A DNA stretch of 64,000 nt from Acuticoccus sp963704595 (GCA_963704595.1 OY969922.1:2976001-3040000); one strand, 5' to 3'. Positions 50,524 to 60,581 are shown, numbered from the stretch's first letter. Numbers and translations are program-made. The notes: a model not told the origin generated them from the sequence alone.

Positions 50524-53500
50524 CTACCGAAACTCGAAGATCTTGCGGAAGATGCCGGGCGCGATCGCCGACATCGGGTTCAGCACGAGCTGCGGGTTGT
50601 CGATCGGGCCGGCCAGCCGGAACGTCACGCCGAAGAGCCCGCCCTTGCTGCCGCCGCCGAGGATAGTCCCCACAAGCGGCACCCTGCCGAACAGGTTGTT
50701 GACCCCGTAGGCGGGGATGAGCGTCCCGTTGAGCAGGACCGACTTGTTGGCAAGGTCGACGATCCCGCTCGCGCTCCCGCCCATGATCGGCCCGCGCATG
50801 ATCGCCTCGTTCACCGCGATCACGTCGCCCCGCTTGGTGAAGTCGACCGCGAGCTTGTCGAACGACATACCGTCGATCGCGCGGTTGGGCCTTGCCACGG
50901 CGGGCGCGGTGGAGTTGCTCAGCTGGGCATCGCTGGCGCGCGTCTGCTGGAGGATCTGCTCCAGACTCTTCTCGTTGGTGAGGACGAACTCGGTGGCGGT
51001 CATCCGCCCGGAGACGACGCCGTCCGCATCGAGCCGCGCATCGAGCCTGGTGCGCCCGCCGCGCATCCGCTTGTAGATGTCGAATGCGGAGAGGAGCCGC
51101 CCGAGCTCCGTCACGTCCACCTGCAGGCGGCGGGTGTTGTTCTCGCCGGCGCCGATCTCGATGGCAACCGAGCCCGCGTTCACGTCGTCGACCTTGCCGG
51201 AGGCGGACAGGGTCTGCACGCGGCCGCCGCCGACCTTCGCCGCGACCTTCACGTCGGTGAGGGTACTGACGTCGGAGATCCGCAGGATGTCGACGTCGGC
51301 GTCCACCGCCATCGCCGGCAGCGAGTCCTTCTTCGCCCCCTCAGGCTTCGGCTTCGCGCCTTTCATCGACTTCAGCAGGGCGCGCGCGTCGAACCGGCTG
51401 GCCTCGAACGTCGCATTCAGCACGTCGCCGTCCTTCGCGACTTCGAGCCGCGAATCGTCGCCTTCCGCCAGCGCGAATTTCGAGAAGGACGCACGGGCGA
51501 GAGCGCCGTCGCGCACCTCCACCGCCCCTTCGATCTTCACCTTGCCGCCGATCACGCGCAGGGCCTCCACCGTGAGTGCAGGCGCCTCGCCCGACACCTC
51601 GCCGGTTGCGGTCAGCGGGCGGCCGGGCGCCTTGGCGTAGACGGGCAGCGTGATGGCAGCCTCGGTGAGGTCGGCGGTGAAGAGGTTTGTCGCGTCCGCC
51701 CCCTGCTCCAACGTGATGGTGACGGGCCCGGTCAGCGCCTTGCCGGTGTCGAACCCGCGGGAGCGGCGGTCCTTGTCCGTGAGGACGAAGCGGGCCGCGC
51801 CGGACTTCTCGCCGTCGAAGATCTCAGAGTAGTTCACGTCCACGGTGAGGCCGTCGATGGTGGCACGGCCGCGTGCGGCAAGGCGCCGGCGGTTGATCAG
51901 GACCTCGACATTGGCGTCGGCAAAGGTCTGCCCGCCGATGGCGACTTTCGAGCCGGCGTTCATCAGCCGCGCATCGATCGACCAGCGGCGATCCTCGTCG
52001 GCCACGTCGTCAGCGAGCGGAGTGTTGAGGGCGACCTCGGCGCGCACCGTGCCCGTGACGTCGGCCGGCGTCAGCGGCGTCTTCTTGAGCTCAGGCACGT
52101 CGAGAGCCGCGGCGAGGCTGACCACGGCGGAGACCGGTCCCTCCATGGTTGCGCTGAGGTTGGCGACCGGCGGCTGGGTGCCGAGGTCGGGGATGGTGAA
52201 GCGCCCTTCGGACACGGCGATCGTGCCGCCCTCCCCGGCACCGATGGTGCCCCGGTCTAGCCGGACGGAGAGCGCCTTGTCGCGCAGCCGCATCGCACCG
52301 CTCGCATTCTGGATCGCGACCGGGAGCTCCGGCGAGGCGAACGTCGCGCCATGGAAGCCGAGATCGACCGAGAGGCCGCCCTCGATCATGTCGCTGGTGG
52401 CGGGGTCGCCGTCGAGCTCCAGCGGCGTCAGCGCGAATTCGAGGTCCACCCCGCTGGTGAAGCCGCCGAGCACGGTCTGCAGCATCGCGATCCGCGGCTC
52501 GTGCGCCACCACCGGCGGCCAGGCGCCGAGGACGGTCGCCATCGCGGACGGGGTGATCCGGGCGGCGCCCGTGAGGTTCGGGCCGGCCGGCGAGAAGTCG
52601 AACGTCATCACGCCGTCGATGCCGCCGTTCGCCATCTCGGCGTGCAGCGAATCGATATGGAGCGCCTCGCCGGCAAGATCGAGCCGGCCGTCCAGCGTCA
52701 GCGTCTCGGCGACGACGGGGGGCGCCGCGATGTCCGGCGCGTTGAAGATCGCCTCGCTGGTCTCCAGCGAGAAGTCCCACGGGTCGGCCGGGTCACGGGC
52801 GGGCACCACCGTCCCGGCGAGCGCGACATGGGTGCCGCCAGCGTCGAACGTCGCGCCGTGGAGGCGGAAGCTCTCGCCATCGTCGGCGCGGGTGAAGGTC
52901 AGCGCGGCGCCGTCGATCGCGCGCGGAGGGTCCTTGCCGAAGACGAAGACGCCGGGGCCGACGTCGACGCTGAGGTCGGCCGCCCTCACCGCTCCCTCGG
53001 GCGAGAGCCGGCCGGTGAAGTCCGCGGCGATCGCGAGACCGGAGCGGACGGGCTCGATGCGCGTGAGGTCCTTCGGCGTCATCCCCCGCATCGCTCCCGA
53101 CAGGGTGGATCCGCCCTCCGGGTCGAGGCTGCGGGTGAGCGAGACCTCGATCGGTCCCTCGGCGCCGATCGTGCGGATGTCGCCCCGGAGGTCGCCGGGG
53201 TCGGCAAGCAGGAACTCGGCCGTGAGGTTCTGGAACACCCGCGCTTCGTTCACGGGGCGTCCCGCGCTCACGATGTCGAGCCGCCCGTTCTCGATCCGAA
53301 GGCTCTCGAGCCCGTTCTCGCGGGCGAGCGCGCCGATGGCGGAGAGGCCGCCGTCCAGCGCCTCGATCGCGGCATCGGGATGCGGGACCGGCGCGGGCTC
53401 CCGCTCGCCGTGCGACGGGTCGACGCGGATGGCGGGACCTTCGAGCCGGACCGAGCGGCCGGTGAACCCCTGGAGGACGCTGATGCGGTCGATCGAGGCG

Positions 53501-53751
53501 GAGTAGAGATCGGTCCGCACGCGCACGTCGTCCACCGTGAGGGCGACCGCGCCGAACTCCAGCTTCACGCCGACGGGACCGAGGAACACCGGCGTTCCCA
53601 GCGCAGACGTCAGCCTTTCGGCGATCCAGCCGGAGACGGGAATGCGCACCGGCGTGACCGAGACGCGCACCAGCGCGAACACGATGACGCAGGCGATCGC
53701 CGCCAGAAGAAGCGTTCTCCGGCGCGGCCCGAACGTGATTTCCGGCTTCAA
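50524..53751 (-). CDS. AsmA-like (DUF3971/YhdP-type) envelope protein
   Basis: A 1075-residue protein anchored by one N-terminal helix (TLLLAAIACVIVFALVRVSV) with a very long periplasmic beta-rich region. The C-terminal ~150 residues contain the AsmA_2 signature (SFDKLAVDFTKRGDVIAVNEAIMRGPIMGGSASGIVDL in pieces) and end GPIDNPQLVLNPMSAIAPG. YhdP/TamB-like proteins form bridges that move phospholipid between inner and outer membranes. The apparent start is TTG at 53751 with a poor ribosome site; the true start is uncertain. It diverges from the peroxiredoxin gene. Confidence 0.8.
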   Translation of the reverse strand: MKPEITFGPRRRTLLLAAIACVIVFALVRVSVTPVRIPVSGWIAERLTSALGTPVFLGPVGVKLEFGAVALTVDDVRVRTDLYSASIDRISVLQGFTGRSVRLEGPAIRVDPSHGEREPAPVPHPDAAIEALDGGLSAIGALARENGLESLRIENGRLDIVSAGRPVNEARVFQNLTAEFLLADPGDLRGDIRTIGAEGPIEVSLTRSLDPEGGSTLSGAMRGMTPKDLTRIEPVRSGLAIAADFTGRLSPEGAVRAADLSVDVGPGVFVFGKDPPRAIDGAALTFTRADDGESFRLHGATFDAGGTHVALAGTVVPARDPADPWDFSLETSEAIFNAPDIAAPPVVAETLTLDGRLDLAGEALHIDSLHAEMANGGIDGVMTFDFSPAGPNLTGAARITPSAMATVLGAWPPVVAHEPRIAMLQTVLGGFTSGVDLEFALTPLELDGDPATSDMIEGGLSVDLGFHGATFASPELPVAIQNASGAMRLRDKALSVRLDRGTIGAGEGGTIAVSEGRFTIPDLGTQPPVANLSATMEGPVSAVVSLAAALDVPELKKTPLTPADVTGTVRAEVALNTPLADDVADEDRRWSIDARLMNAGSKVAIGGQTFADANVEVLINRRRLAARGRATIDGLTVDVNYSEIFDGEKSGAARFVLTDKDRRSRGFDTGKALTGPVTITLEQGADATNLFTADLTEAAITLPVYAKAPGRPLTATGEVSGEAPALTVEALRVIGGKVKIEGAVEVRDGALARASFSKFALAEGDDSRLEVAKDGDVLNATFEASRFDARALLKSMKGAKPKPEGAKKDSLPAMAVDADVDILRISDVSTLTDVKVAAKVGGGRVQTLSASGKVDDVNAGSVAIEIGAGENNTRRLQVDVTELGRLLSAFDIYKRMRGGRTRLDARLDADGVVSGRMTATEFVLTNEKSLEQILQQTRASDAQLSNSTAPAVARPNRAIDGMSFDKLAVDFTKRGDVIAVNEAIMRGPIMGGSASGIVDLANKSVLLNGTLIPAYGVNNLFGRVPLVGTILGGGSKGGLFGVTFRLAGPIDNPQLVLNPMSAIAPGIFRKIFEFR

Positions 53752-53895
53752 CAGCAGGGGCGAGGAGACGCGGATGGAGTGGATCTCCTGTGAAGGGTTG
53801 CACTGCAGCCGTGGACCCGCGGGACGAGCCTCTTCATTCTACTCCCTGCGCCTCGTATCAGACGAGGAACATCCTCTCTGCAAGGAAAACGGCTC

Positions 53896-54363
53896 ATGAA
53901 CGAACCCGGCGAAGGGCAGCCCGCGCCCGACTTCACCCTCCCCGGTGACAACGGGTCCGAGATCTCGCTGGCGAGCCATCGGGGTTCGCCGGTGATCGTG
54001 TATTTCTATCCGAAAGACAACACCTCCGGCTGCACCAAGCAGGCCGAAGCCTTTAACGCGCATTACGGCGAATTTTCGGACGCCGGGGCGACGATCATCG
54101 GGATTTCCCCCGATCCGGTCGCGAGCCACGACAAGTTCAAGGCGAAGTTCGGCCTCGCATTTCCGCTCGCCTCCGACACCTCGACCGAAGTCGCCGAGGC
54201 GTATGGGGTGTGGAAGGAGAAATCCATGTACGGCCGCAAGTACATGGGCGTCGAGCGCTCCACCTTCCTGATCGACCGGGACGGCAACATCGCCAGGGCG
54301 TGGCGCAAGGTGAAGGTGCCCGGCCACGCCGAGGCGGTTCTAGAGGCGGTGAAGGCGCTGTAG
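53896..54363 (+). CDS. bcp: Thioredoxin-dependent peroxiredoxin (BCP family)
   Basis: A 155-residue peroxiredoxin. The peroxidatic cysteine lies in YPKDNTSGCTKQAEAF. The second cysteine found five residues later in E. coli BCP is absent (QAEAF), so it would work as a 1-Cys or atypical enzyme. GVWKEKSMYGRKYMGVERSTFLID is the usual BCP C-terminal motif. It reduces hydroperoxides using thioredoxin. It is followed nine bases later by the DUF455 gene. Confidence 0.92.
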   Translation: MNEPGEGQPAPDFTLPGDNGSEISLASHRGSPVIVYFYPKDNTSGCTKQAEAFNAHYGEFSDAGATIIGISPDPVASHDKFKAKFGLAFPLASDTSTEVAEAYGVWKEKSMYGRKYMGVERSTFLIDRDGNIARAWRKVKVPGHAEAVLEAVKAL

Positions 54364-54372
54364 GCGCTGCCC

Positions 54373-55197
54373 GTGGGCACGAAAGCGTTCCGGTCGCTCG
54401 CCGAGGCCGCCGCGCGGATTGTCGCGGCTCCCGCACCGGCCGACAAGGTGGCGCTGACCCGCGCGGCCGCCGCGGCGTGGCGGGCGCGCACGCTGTCGCT
54501 GACGCGCGGGCAGCTCGACCCGAATATGCCGCAGCGTCCCGGCCGGCCGGAGCGGCCGCTCCTGATGCATCCACGCGACGTGCCCCGCCGCGGCTTCGGC
54601 ACCGCTGACGGGCGCACGGCGTTCATGCACGCGATCGCCCACATCGAACTCAACGCCATCGACCTTGCGTGGGACATCGTCGGCCGCTTCGCCCACATAG
54701 CGATGCCGCGCTCGTTCTATGACGACTGGGTCCGCGTCGGCTTCGAGGAGGCGCACCACTTTTCGCTCCTGTCGGCACGGATGGCGGCGTTCGGCGCGGA
54801 GTACGGCGACTATCCGGCCCACGACGGGCTGTGGGAGGCCGCCGAGGCGACGGGCGGCGACCTTATCGCCCGCCTCGCCATCGTGCCGCTGGTGCTGGAG
54901 GCGCGCGGGCTCGACGTGACGCCCTCGATGGTGACGAAGTTCGAGGCGCTGGGCGACGCGGAATCGGCGGCGGTGCTGGAGCGGATCTACGAGGACGAGA
55001 AAGGCCACGTCTATGTCGGCGCGTCGTGGTTCCGCTATCTGTGCGACCGGGAGGGCCTTTCCTCCGAGCCGACGTTCCATGCGATGGTGCGTCGCCATTT
55101 CCGCGGCGCGCTGAAGCCGCCGTTCAACGACAGGGCACGCTCCGCCGCCTGCCTGACGCCGGGCTTCTACCGCCCTCTGGAAACCATCCGCACATGA
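54373..55197 (+). CDS. DUF455 ferritin-like protein
   Basis: A 274-residue helical protein of the DUF455 family. Diiron ligands are apparent in HAIAHIELNAIDLAWD, FEEAHHFSLLSARM and YEDEKGHVYVG, the E...ExxH pattern of ferritin-like oxidases such as MiaE. Function is not established. The start is GTG at 54373, nine bases after bcp, with a weak ribosome site. Its stop overlaps the extensin-like gene start (ATGA). Confidence 0.83.
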   Translation: MGTKAFRSLAEAAARIVAAPAPADKVALTRAAAAAWRARTLSLTRGQLDPNMPQRPGRPERPLLMHPRDVPRRGFGTADGRTAFMHAIAHIELNAIDLAWDIVGRFAHIAMPRSFYDDWVRVGFEEAHHFSLLSARMAAFGAEYGDYPAHDGLWEAAEATGGDLIARLAIVPLVLEARGLDVTPSMVTKFEALGDAESAAVLERIYEDEKGHVYVGASWFRYLCDREGLSSEPTFHAMVRRHFRGALKPPFNDRARSAACLTPGFYRPLETIRT

Positions 55198-56206
55198 GCG
55201 TCACCGCAGCGCGTCGCCACCCCCTCGCCGCCCCGGCCCGAGCCATGGCCGCCGTCCTGTCCCTGCTTGTCGCTGGCACCGCGCTCGCCGCGCCGCCGCT
55301 GCCGGAGCCACGGCCAGGCGCCGCCCCGGCCCCTGCCGAAGCGGCCGAAGCGCCACCAGCCGAGGCGCGCCAGCCGAGGCGCCTGCGGACACCCCGAAGG
55401 TCGCGGGCGGCGTGCCGCTCCCCGCGCCTGCGCCGCGCGCCGGGCGGGCGGAAGCCGCAGATGATGCCGTCGCCGCACCGGTCGCCGAGGCCGCACCCGA
55501 CGAGCCGGAGGAGGAGCTTGCCGAAGCTGCCCCTTCCGCCGGCACGCCCCTGCCACGCAAGCGACCCGCGCCACCGGAGCGGCGGCAGGCGAAGGCCGCA
55601 GCGCCCGCGCGCGCCGTGCCGATCCAGGTGCCGGTCAAGGGCCCGGTCGAGACGATGACGACGGCCGAGGAGAACGCATGCCGCGCCGCGCTGACCCGCG
55701 CCGGGGTCGACTTCCGCCCGCGCGGCCAGATCGCCGAGGGCGGGTGCGGCGCACAGCTGCCGCTGGAGGTTTCGGGCGTCGGCGGCATCAAATTCTCGAC
55801 CGCGGCGACAATGCGCTGCGATGCCGCGCGCGCCACGGCGGACTGGCTGAACGGCGTCGTCGCCCCGGCCGGGCGGACGCACATGAAGTCGGAGGTGACG
55901 GCGGTCCGCGTCGCGGCGTCCTACCACTGCAGGACGCGGCGCGGGAACGGTCCCAGCACCAAGCTCAGTGAGCACGCGATGGCGAACGCCATCGACATTT
56001 CGGCAGTTTCGTTCGCGAACGGTGAGACGATGGTGGTGTCGCTGAAGAAGAGCGGTACGGCCGAGGCGGGCTTTCAGGCGGAAATCCGCAAGGGGGCCTG
56101 CCCGATCTTCACCACCGTGATCGGCCCCGGCACCAATGCCGCGCACGCCGACCATCTCCACCTCGACCGGGCGTACCGCCGCGGCGGCTACCGGATGTGC
56201 CAGTAG
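55194..56206 (+). pseudogene. Exported extensin-like C-terminal domain protein, one frameshift
   Basis: The ATG at 55194 opens a signal peptide (AMAAVLSLLVAGTALA) and a proline/alanine/glutamate-rich linker. Near 55375 the frame is lost; the next frame continues the same linker (EAPADTPKVAGGVPLPAPAP). The extensin-like domain follows: ENACRAALTRAGVDFRPR, GGCGAQLPLEVSGVGG, SEHAMANAIDISAVSFANGE and HADHLHLDRAYR with metal-binding H and D. This domain resembles peptidoglycan DD-peptidases (MepA/VanY-like). A single indel in a GC-repeat explains the break. Length after correction about 337 residues. Confidence 0.78.
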
Positions 56207-56219
56207 CCGCCGCGTGCCG

Positions 56220-57348
56220 TCAGTCGATGTCGGAGACCTCGCCCTCGTCGCCATAGGCGCGCTGGGCGAGCGAGGCTTCCATGAACGGCGTCAGCTCGCC
56301 GTCGAGCACGTCGTCCGGCGAGGTGCTCTCGACGCCGGTGCGGAGGTCCTTCACCAGCTGGTAGGGCTGGAGGACGTAGGAGCGGATCTGGTGGCCCCAG
56401 CCGATGTCGGTCTTGGAATCGGCCTCGGCCTGCGCCGCGTCCTCGCGCTTCTTGAGCTCCGCCTCGTAGAGGCGGGCGCGCAGCATGTCCCACGCCGTGG
56501 CGCGGTTCTTGTGCTGCGAGCGCTCGTTCTGGCACGCCACCACGATGCCGGTCGGCACGTGGGTGAGGCGCACCGCGGAGTCCGTCGTGTTGACGTGCTG
56601 GCCGCCGGAGCCGGACGCGCGGTAGGTGTCGACCCGCACGTCGCCCTCGTTGATCTCGATGTTGATGGTGTCGTCCACCACCGGATAGACCCAGACCGAG
56701 GCGAAGCTCGTATGCCGCCGCGCCGCCGAATCGTACGGCGAGATGCGCACGAGGCGGTGGACGCCCGATTCGGTCTTCAGCCAGCCGTAGGCGTTCTCGC
56801 CCTTGACCTCGAGCGTGGCGGACTTGATGCCCGCCTCTTCGCCGTCCTGATACTCCAGCGTATCGACCTTGAAGCCCGACTGCTCGGCCCAGCGCACGTA
56901 CATGCGCAGGAGCATCGACGCCCAGTCCTGGGACTCGGTGCCGCCGGCGCCCGAATGCACCTCGATATAGGCGTCGTTGCGGTCCGCCTCGCCCGAGAGG
57001 AGCGCCGCGATCTGCTTCTTGCCGAGGTCCTTCTTGAGCTGCGCGAGGGCTGCTTCGGCATCGGCGATGACGGTCTTGTCGTCTTCCATCTCGCCGAGCT
57101 CGATCAGCTCGACGCAGTCGTTCATCTCCGACTCGATTCCATTGATGGTGTTGATCTGCGTTTCGAGCGACTGGCGCTCCTGCATCAGCTTCTGCGCGCG
57201 CGTCGGGTCATCCCAGAGGGAGGGATTCTCGGCGCTGGCGTTCAGCTCCTGGAGGCGTTTCTGGGCGTTGTCCCAGTCAAAGATGCCTCCTCAGCAGGCT
57301 TACGGCCTGCTTGATTTCGTCGACGAGGTTTTCCGTCTCGGTTCTCAC
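56220..57348 (-). CDS. prfB: Peptide chain release factor 2, with programmed +1 frameshift
   Basis: RF2 ends translation at UGA and UAA. The GTG at 57348 follows AAGGAG and encodes 23 residues (RTETENLVDEIKQAVSLLRRHL) up to an in-frame TGA at 57277-57279. After a +1 shift the protein continues DWDNAQKRLQELNAS and runs to 56220, about 375 residues in all. The downstream part has the catalytic GSGGQHVNTTDSAVRLTH motif and the codon-recognition region. Both the slip site and the preceding AGGAGG are present, so the shift is regulation, not error. Convergent with the extensin-like gene. Confidence 0.93.
57276..57291 (-). promoter_or_regulatory. prfB programmed frameshift site
   Basis: The minus strand reads AGG AGG CAT CTT TGA C. 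The Shine-Dalgarno-like AGGAGG three bases before CTT and the slippery CTT-TGA-C are the classic RF2 autoregulatory arrangement: when RF2 is scarce the ribosome slips +1 at CTT and reads GAC. Confidence 0.92.
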
Positions 57349-57444
57349 GAACGTCTCCTTGATCTCGTGGAGGGCATATCGCGGCGGCGGAAGACGGTGC
57401 AAGGGGGCGCGCCGCAATATGGCGGCGCCGCATCCGGGCAGGCG

Positions 57445-57879
57445 TCAGGCGAGGCCGGCCTCGGGGCAGGTCGCGGGGCGGTCGGCGAGCCAGAAGCGGG
57501 CGTCCCAGCCGGTGCCGGTCAGCCGGTTCATGTAGCTGGCCGGCGGCAGGCCGCGCTCGCCGGTGAAGTAGAGGTCGAAACAGTTCTCGGACCGCTGCCA
57601 GACCACGAAGCAGCCGGTGTTGATCGGCTCGTCGTAGGAGAAGCAGAGTTCGCCGCCCTCGACGCGGTAGACGCCGCCGCTCTTCCACTGGTCGTCCTGG
57701 TAGAGGGTGGTCATGTCGGAGCGCAGCTCTTCGTAGAAACGGTCGCCGCTGTTGTAGATGCCCTCGGTCGGCTTCCCGACGACGATGGACTCCAGCAGCG
57801 CGTCGTCGAGCTGGCGCCAGAGCGCGTTGTCCCTCGCCGCCGCCGGTGCGACGGCGGAGGGAAGCGTGGCGGCGAACAA
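57445..57879 (-). CDS. Exported DUF995-family protein
   Basis: About 144 residues from a TTG at 57879: RDNALWRQLDDALLESIVVGKPTEG, GGVYRVEGGELCFSYDEPINTGCFVVW, and a disulfide-suited cysteine set, as in DUF995 proteins of Hyphomicrobiales. Function unknown. The N-terminus looks damaged: a GTG at 57919 starts VKGKRILH, and the next frame continues AAAALLFAATLPSAVAPAAA. Together they would make a textbook signal peptide, so a one-base indel near 57895-57903 is likely. It lies downstream of mrcA on the same strand. Confidence 0.72.
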   Translation of the reverse strand: MFAATLPSAVAPAAARDNALWRQLDDALLESIVVGKPTEGIYNSGDRFYEELRSDMTTLYQDDQWKSGGVYRVEGGELCFSYDEPINTGCFVVWQRSENCFDLYFTGERGLPPASYMNRLTGTGWDARFWLADRPATCPEAGLA

Positions 57880-57938
57880 GAGTGCCGCCGCCGCTGTGCA
57901 GGATGCGCTTGCCTTTCACCAGGCTGCCCGGCGCGCCG

Positions 57939-60416
57939 CTAGTAGAGGCCGCCGGTGCCGGACAGCACCGCCCGCTCCGATTCGCGGGTGATGCGGCGCT
58001 CTGCCGGCGCGTTGTCGTTGAGGCCGATGATGGAGAACGTGTCGCCGGGCGCGGTGCCGGGCTTGAACGCCTCCAGGATCACGCCGGGGCCGGTGCCGGA
58101 CACCTCGCGGCCGCTGACGCGGTCGATCGGGATGAGCTTGATGCCCTCCGGCGGGCGGAAGTCCACGACGGGGGTGCCTTCGAGCGCGTCCTGCATGAAC
58201 TCGAGGAAGATCGGCGCGGCGAGCTGGCCGCCGGTCGCACCGCGGCCCATGGGCTTCGGTTCGTCGTAGCCGACGAAGACACCGGCCACGAGGTCCGGCG
58301 TGAAGCCGACGAACCAGGCGTCCTTCTCCTCGTTGGTGGTGCCGGTCTTGCCGGCGACGGGGCGGCCGAGCGCCTTGATCCGGGTCGCGGTGCCGCGCTG
58401 GACGACGCCTTCCATGATCGAGGTGATCTGGTAGGCGGTCATCGGGTCGAGGACGTATTCGCGCTCGTCGATCAGGGTCGGCGCGGTCTGCTTGTTCCAG
58501 GACAGGACGTTGCAGCTGTCGCAGCGGCGGTTGTCGTGGCGGAACACGGTGCGGCCGTGCCGGTCCTGGATGCGGTCGATCAGGGTCGGCTGCAGGCGCT
58601 GCCCGCCGTTGGCGATGATCGAGTAGGCGCCGACCATGCGCTTGACGGTGGTCTCGCCAGCACCAAGCGACATCGGCAGGAAAAGGCCGAGATTGTCGTA
58701 GATGCCGAAACGCTCGGCGTACTCGGCGACCAGCGGCATCCCCATGTCCTTCGCGAGGCGCACGGTCATGACGTTACGCGACCGCTCGATGCCGACGCGC
58801 AGGGTCGACGGCCCGGCGAACTTGCCGCCGTAGTTCTTCGGCCGCCAGACCTCGCCACCGGCGACGATCTCGATCGGTGCGTCGAGGATGACGGAGGCCG
58901 GCGTGTAGCCGTTGTCGAGCGCGGCGGCGTAGACGAACGGCTTGAACGAGGAGCCGGGCTGCCGGTAGGCCTGCGTCGCGCGGTTGAACTCGGACGCGGC
59001 GTAGCTGAAGCCGCCCTGGAGGGCGAGCACGCGGCCGGTGTGGGGGTCCATCACCAGGATCGCGCCCTGGATCTTCGGGATCTGCCGCAGGGTCCAGCGG
59101 TCTTCGCCCTCTGACGACTTCTCGACGTAGACGGCATCGCCCGGCGACACGAAGTCGCTCACCCGGCTCATGCCGCGATAGCGCTCCGAATGGTCGCGGG
59201 TGCCGCGGCGCCACGGAATGTCGGCGGAGGTGATGCGGCCGCGGTCACGCGTGGTGGAGAGCGCACCCCAGACTTCCTGCCGCGGGCGCAGGCCGATGTT
59301 GGCCTCGTTGCCGTCCACCGACAGAACGATGCCGACACGCCACTCCGGCACGTCCGCGAGCGGCGGCACGGCGGCGATGAGCGGGCCCCAGTCCGCCTCG
59401 GGCGTGAAGCCTTCGAGCTCCTTGACCGGACCGCGCCAGCCGGTGCGCTGGATGTCGATCTCGGTGAGGCCGTCCATCAGCGCCTTGCGCGCCATCTCCT
59501 GCATCTCGGGGTCGAGCGAGGTGCGGACCGAGAGGCCGCCGCCATAGAGGCTGTCCTCGCCGTAGAGGTCGATCAGCTCGCGGCGGACCTCCTCGGCGAA
59601 GTATTCGGACGCGAACAGGAACTGCGAGCGCTCGCGCGGTTTTACGCGCAGCGGCTCGGCGACCGCAGCCCGGTGCTCCTCCGGCGTGATCACGCCGTCG
59701 AGCATCATGCGCTCCAGCACCCAGTTGCGGCGCTCGATGGCGCGCTCGGGCTCGCGGAACGGGTGGTAGTTGTTCGGCGCCTTGGGGAGCGCGGCGAGGT
59801 AGGCGGTCTCGGCGATCGACAGCTCGTGGACCGACTTGTCGAAGTAGACAAGCGCGGCGGCGGCGACGCCGTAGGCGCCGAGGCCGAGATAGATCTCGTT
59901 GAGGTAGCGCTCCAGGATCTCGTCCTTGGAGAAGGCCGCCTCGATGCGCAGCGAAAGGATCGCCTCCTTCACCTTGCGCTCGTAGCTCACCTCGTTGGTG
60001 AGGAGGAAGTTCTTCGCCACCTGCTGGGTGATGGTCGATGCGCCGACGGGGCGCGAGTCCGACCCGCGGTTGCGCAGGTTGGTGATGAGGGCGCGGATGA
60101 TCGCCTGCGGGTCGACGCCGGTGTGCTGGTAGAAGCCCGAATCCTCGGCCGACAGGAACGCGTCGCGGATGCGCACCGGGATCGCCTGGATCGGCAGGAA
60201 GAGGCGCCGTTCGCGCGAATATTCGGCGACCAGCGAGCCGTCGGCGGCGTGGATGCGCGTCATCACCGGGGGTTCGTAGTCCCGCAGCTTGTCCACGCTC
60301 GGCAGGCTGCTCGACATCTGCGCGATGTAGACGCCGATGCCGGCGGCCACCAACAGGCCCATCACGGAGCCGATAGAGAACAGATAGCCCAGGAAGCCGA
60401 CGAAAAGTCTAAACAC
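57939..60416 (-). CDS. mrcA: Penicillin-binding protein 1A
   Basis: About 825 residues, bifunctional class A PBP building peptidoglycan. One N-terminal helix (FRLFVGFLGYLFSIGSVMGLLVAAG), glycosyltransferase domain with AEDSGFYQHTGVD, STITQQVAKNFLLTNE and RKVKEAILSLRIE. The transpeptidase has the active serine in YRQPGSSFKPFVY and the KTG box in VAGKTGTTNEEKDAWFVG. GTGs at 60422 and 60416 are both usable; GGAGG is nine bases before the second. Downstream of the amidase gene on the same strand, so two wall enzymes may be co-expressed. Confidence 0.93.
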   Translation of the reverse strand: MFRLFVGFLGYLFSIGSVMGLLVAAGIGVYIAQMSSSLPSVDKLRDYEPPVMTRIHAADGSLVAEYSRERRLFLPIQAIPVRIRDAFLSAEDSGFYQHTGVDPQAIIRALITNLRNRGSDSRPVGASTITQQVAKNFLLTNEVSYERKVKEAILSLRIEAAFSKDEILERYLNEIYLGLGAYGVAAAALVYFDKSVHELSIAETAYLAALPKAPNNYHPFREPERAIERRNWVLERMMLDGVITPEEHRAAVAEPLRVKPRERSQFLFASEYFAEEVRRELIDLYGEDSLYGGGLSVRTSLDPEMQEMARKALMDGLTEIDIQRTGWRGPVKELEGFTPEADWGPLIAAVPPLADVPEWRVGIVLSVDGNEANIGLRPRQEVWGALSTTRDRGRITSADIPWRRGTRDHSERYRGMSRVSDFVSPGDAVYVEKSSEGEDRWTLRQIPKIQGAILVMDPHTGRVLALQGGFSYAASEFNRATQAYRQPGSSFKPFVYAAALDNGYTPASVILDAPIEIVAGGEVWRPKNYGGKFAGPSTLRVGIERSRNVMTVRLAKDMGMPLVAEYAERFGIYDNLGLFLPMSLGAGETTVKRMVGAYSIIANGGQRLQPTLIDRIQDRHGRTVFRHDNRRCDSCNVLSWNKQTAPTLIDEREYVLDPMTAYQITSIMEGVVQRGTATRIKALGRPVAGKTGTTNEEKDAWFVGFTPDLVAGVFVGYDEPKPMGRGATGGQLAAPIFLEFMQDALEGTPVVDFRPPEGIKLIPIDRVSGREVSGTGPGVILEAFKPGTAPGDTFSIIGLNDNAPAERRITRESERAVLSGTGGLY

Positions 60417-60581
60417 GGTCACACGCCTCCAAGAAGGGTTGCGGCCCGGGCGCTCCATTCGCGCCCACCGGCTCTGCGTGCGGCCCGCGTTTTCTCGCAA
60501 GTCTGGCCGGCACTGTTCCCAACGATTGTTCGGGTACTGTAAATGGCGGTGAGCTTCAAGCGCATTGCAACGATCTCCGCC

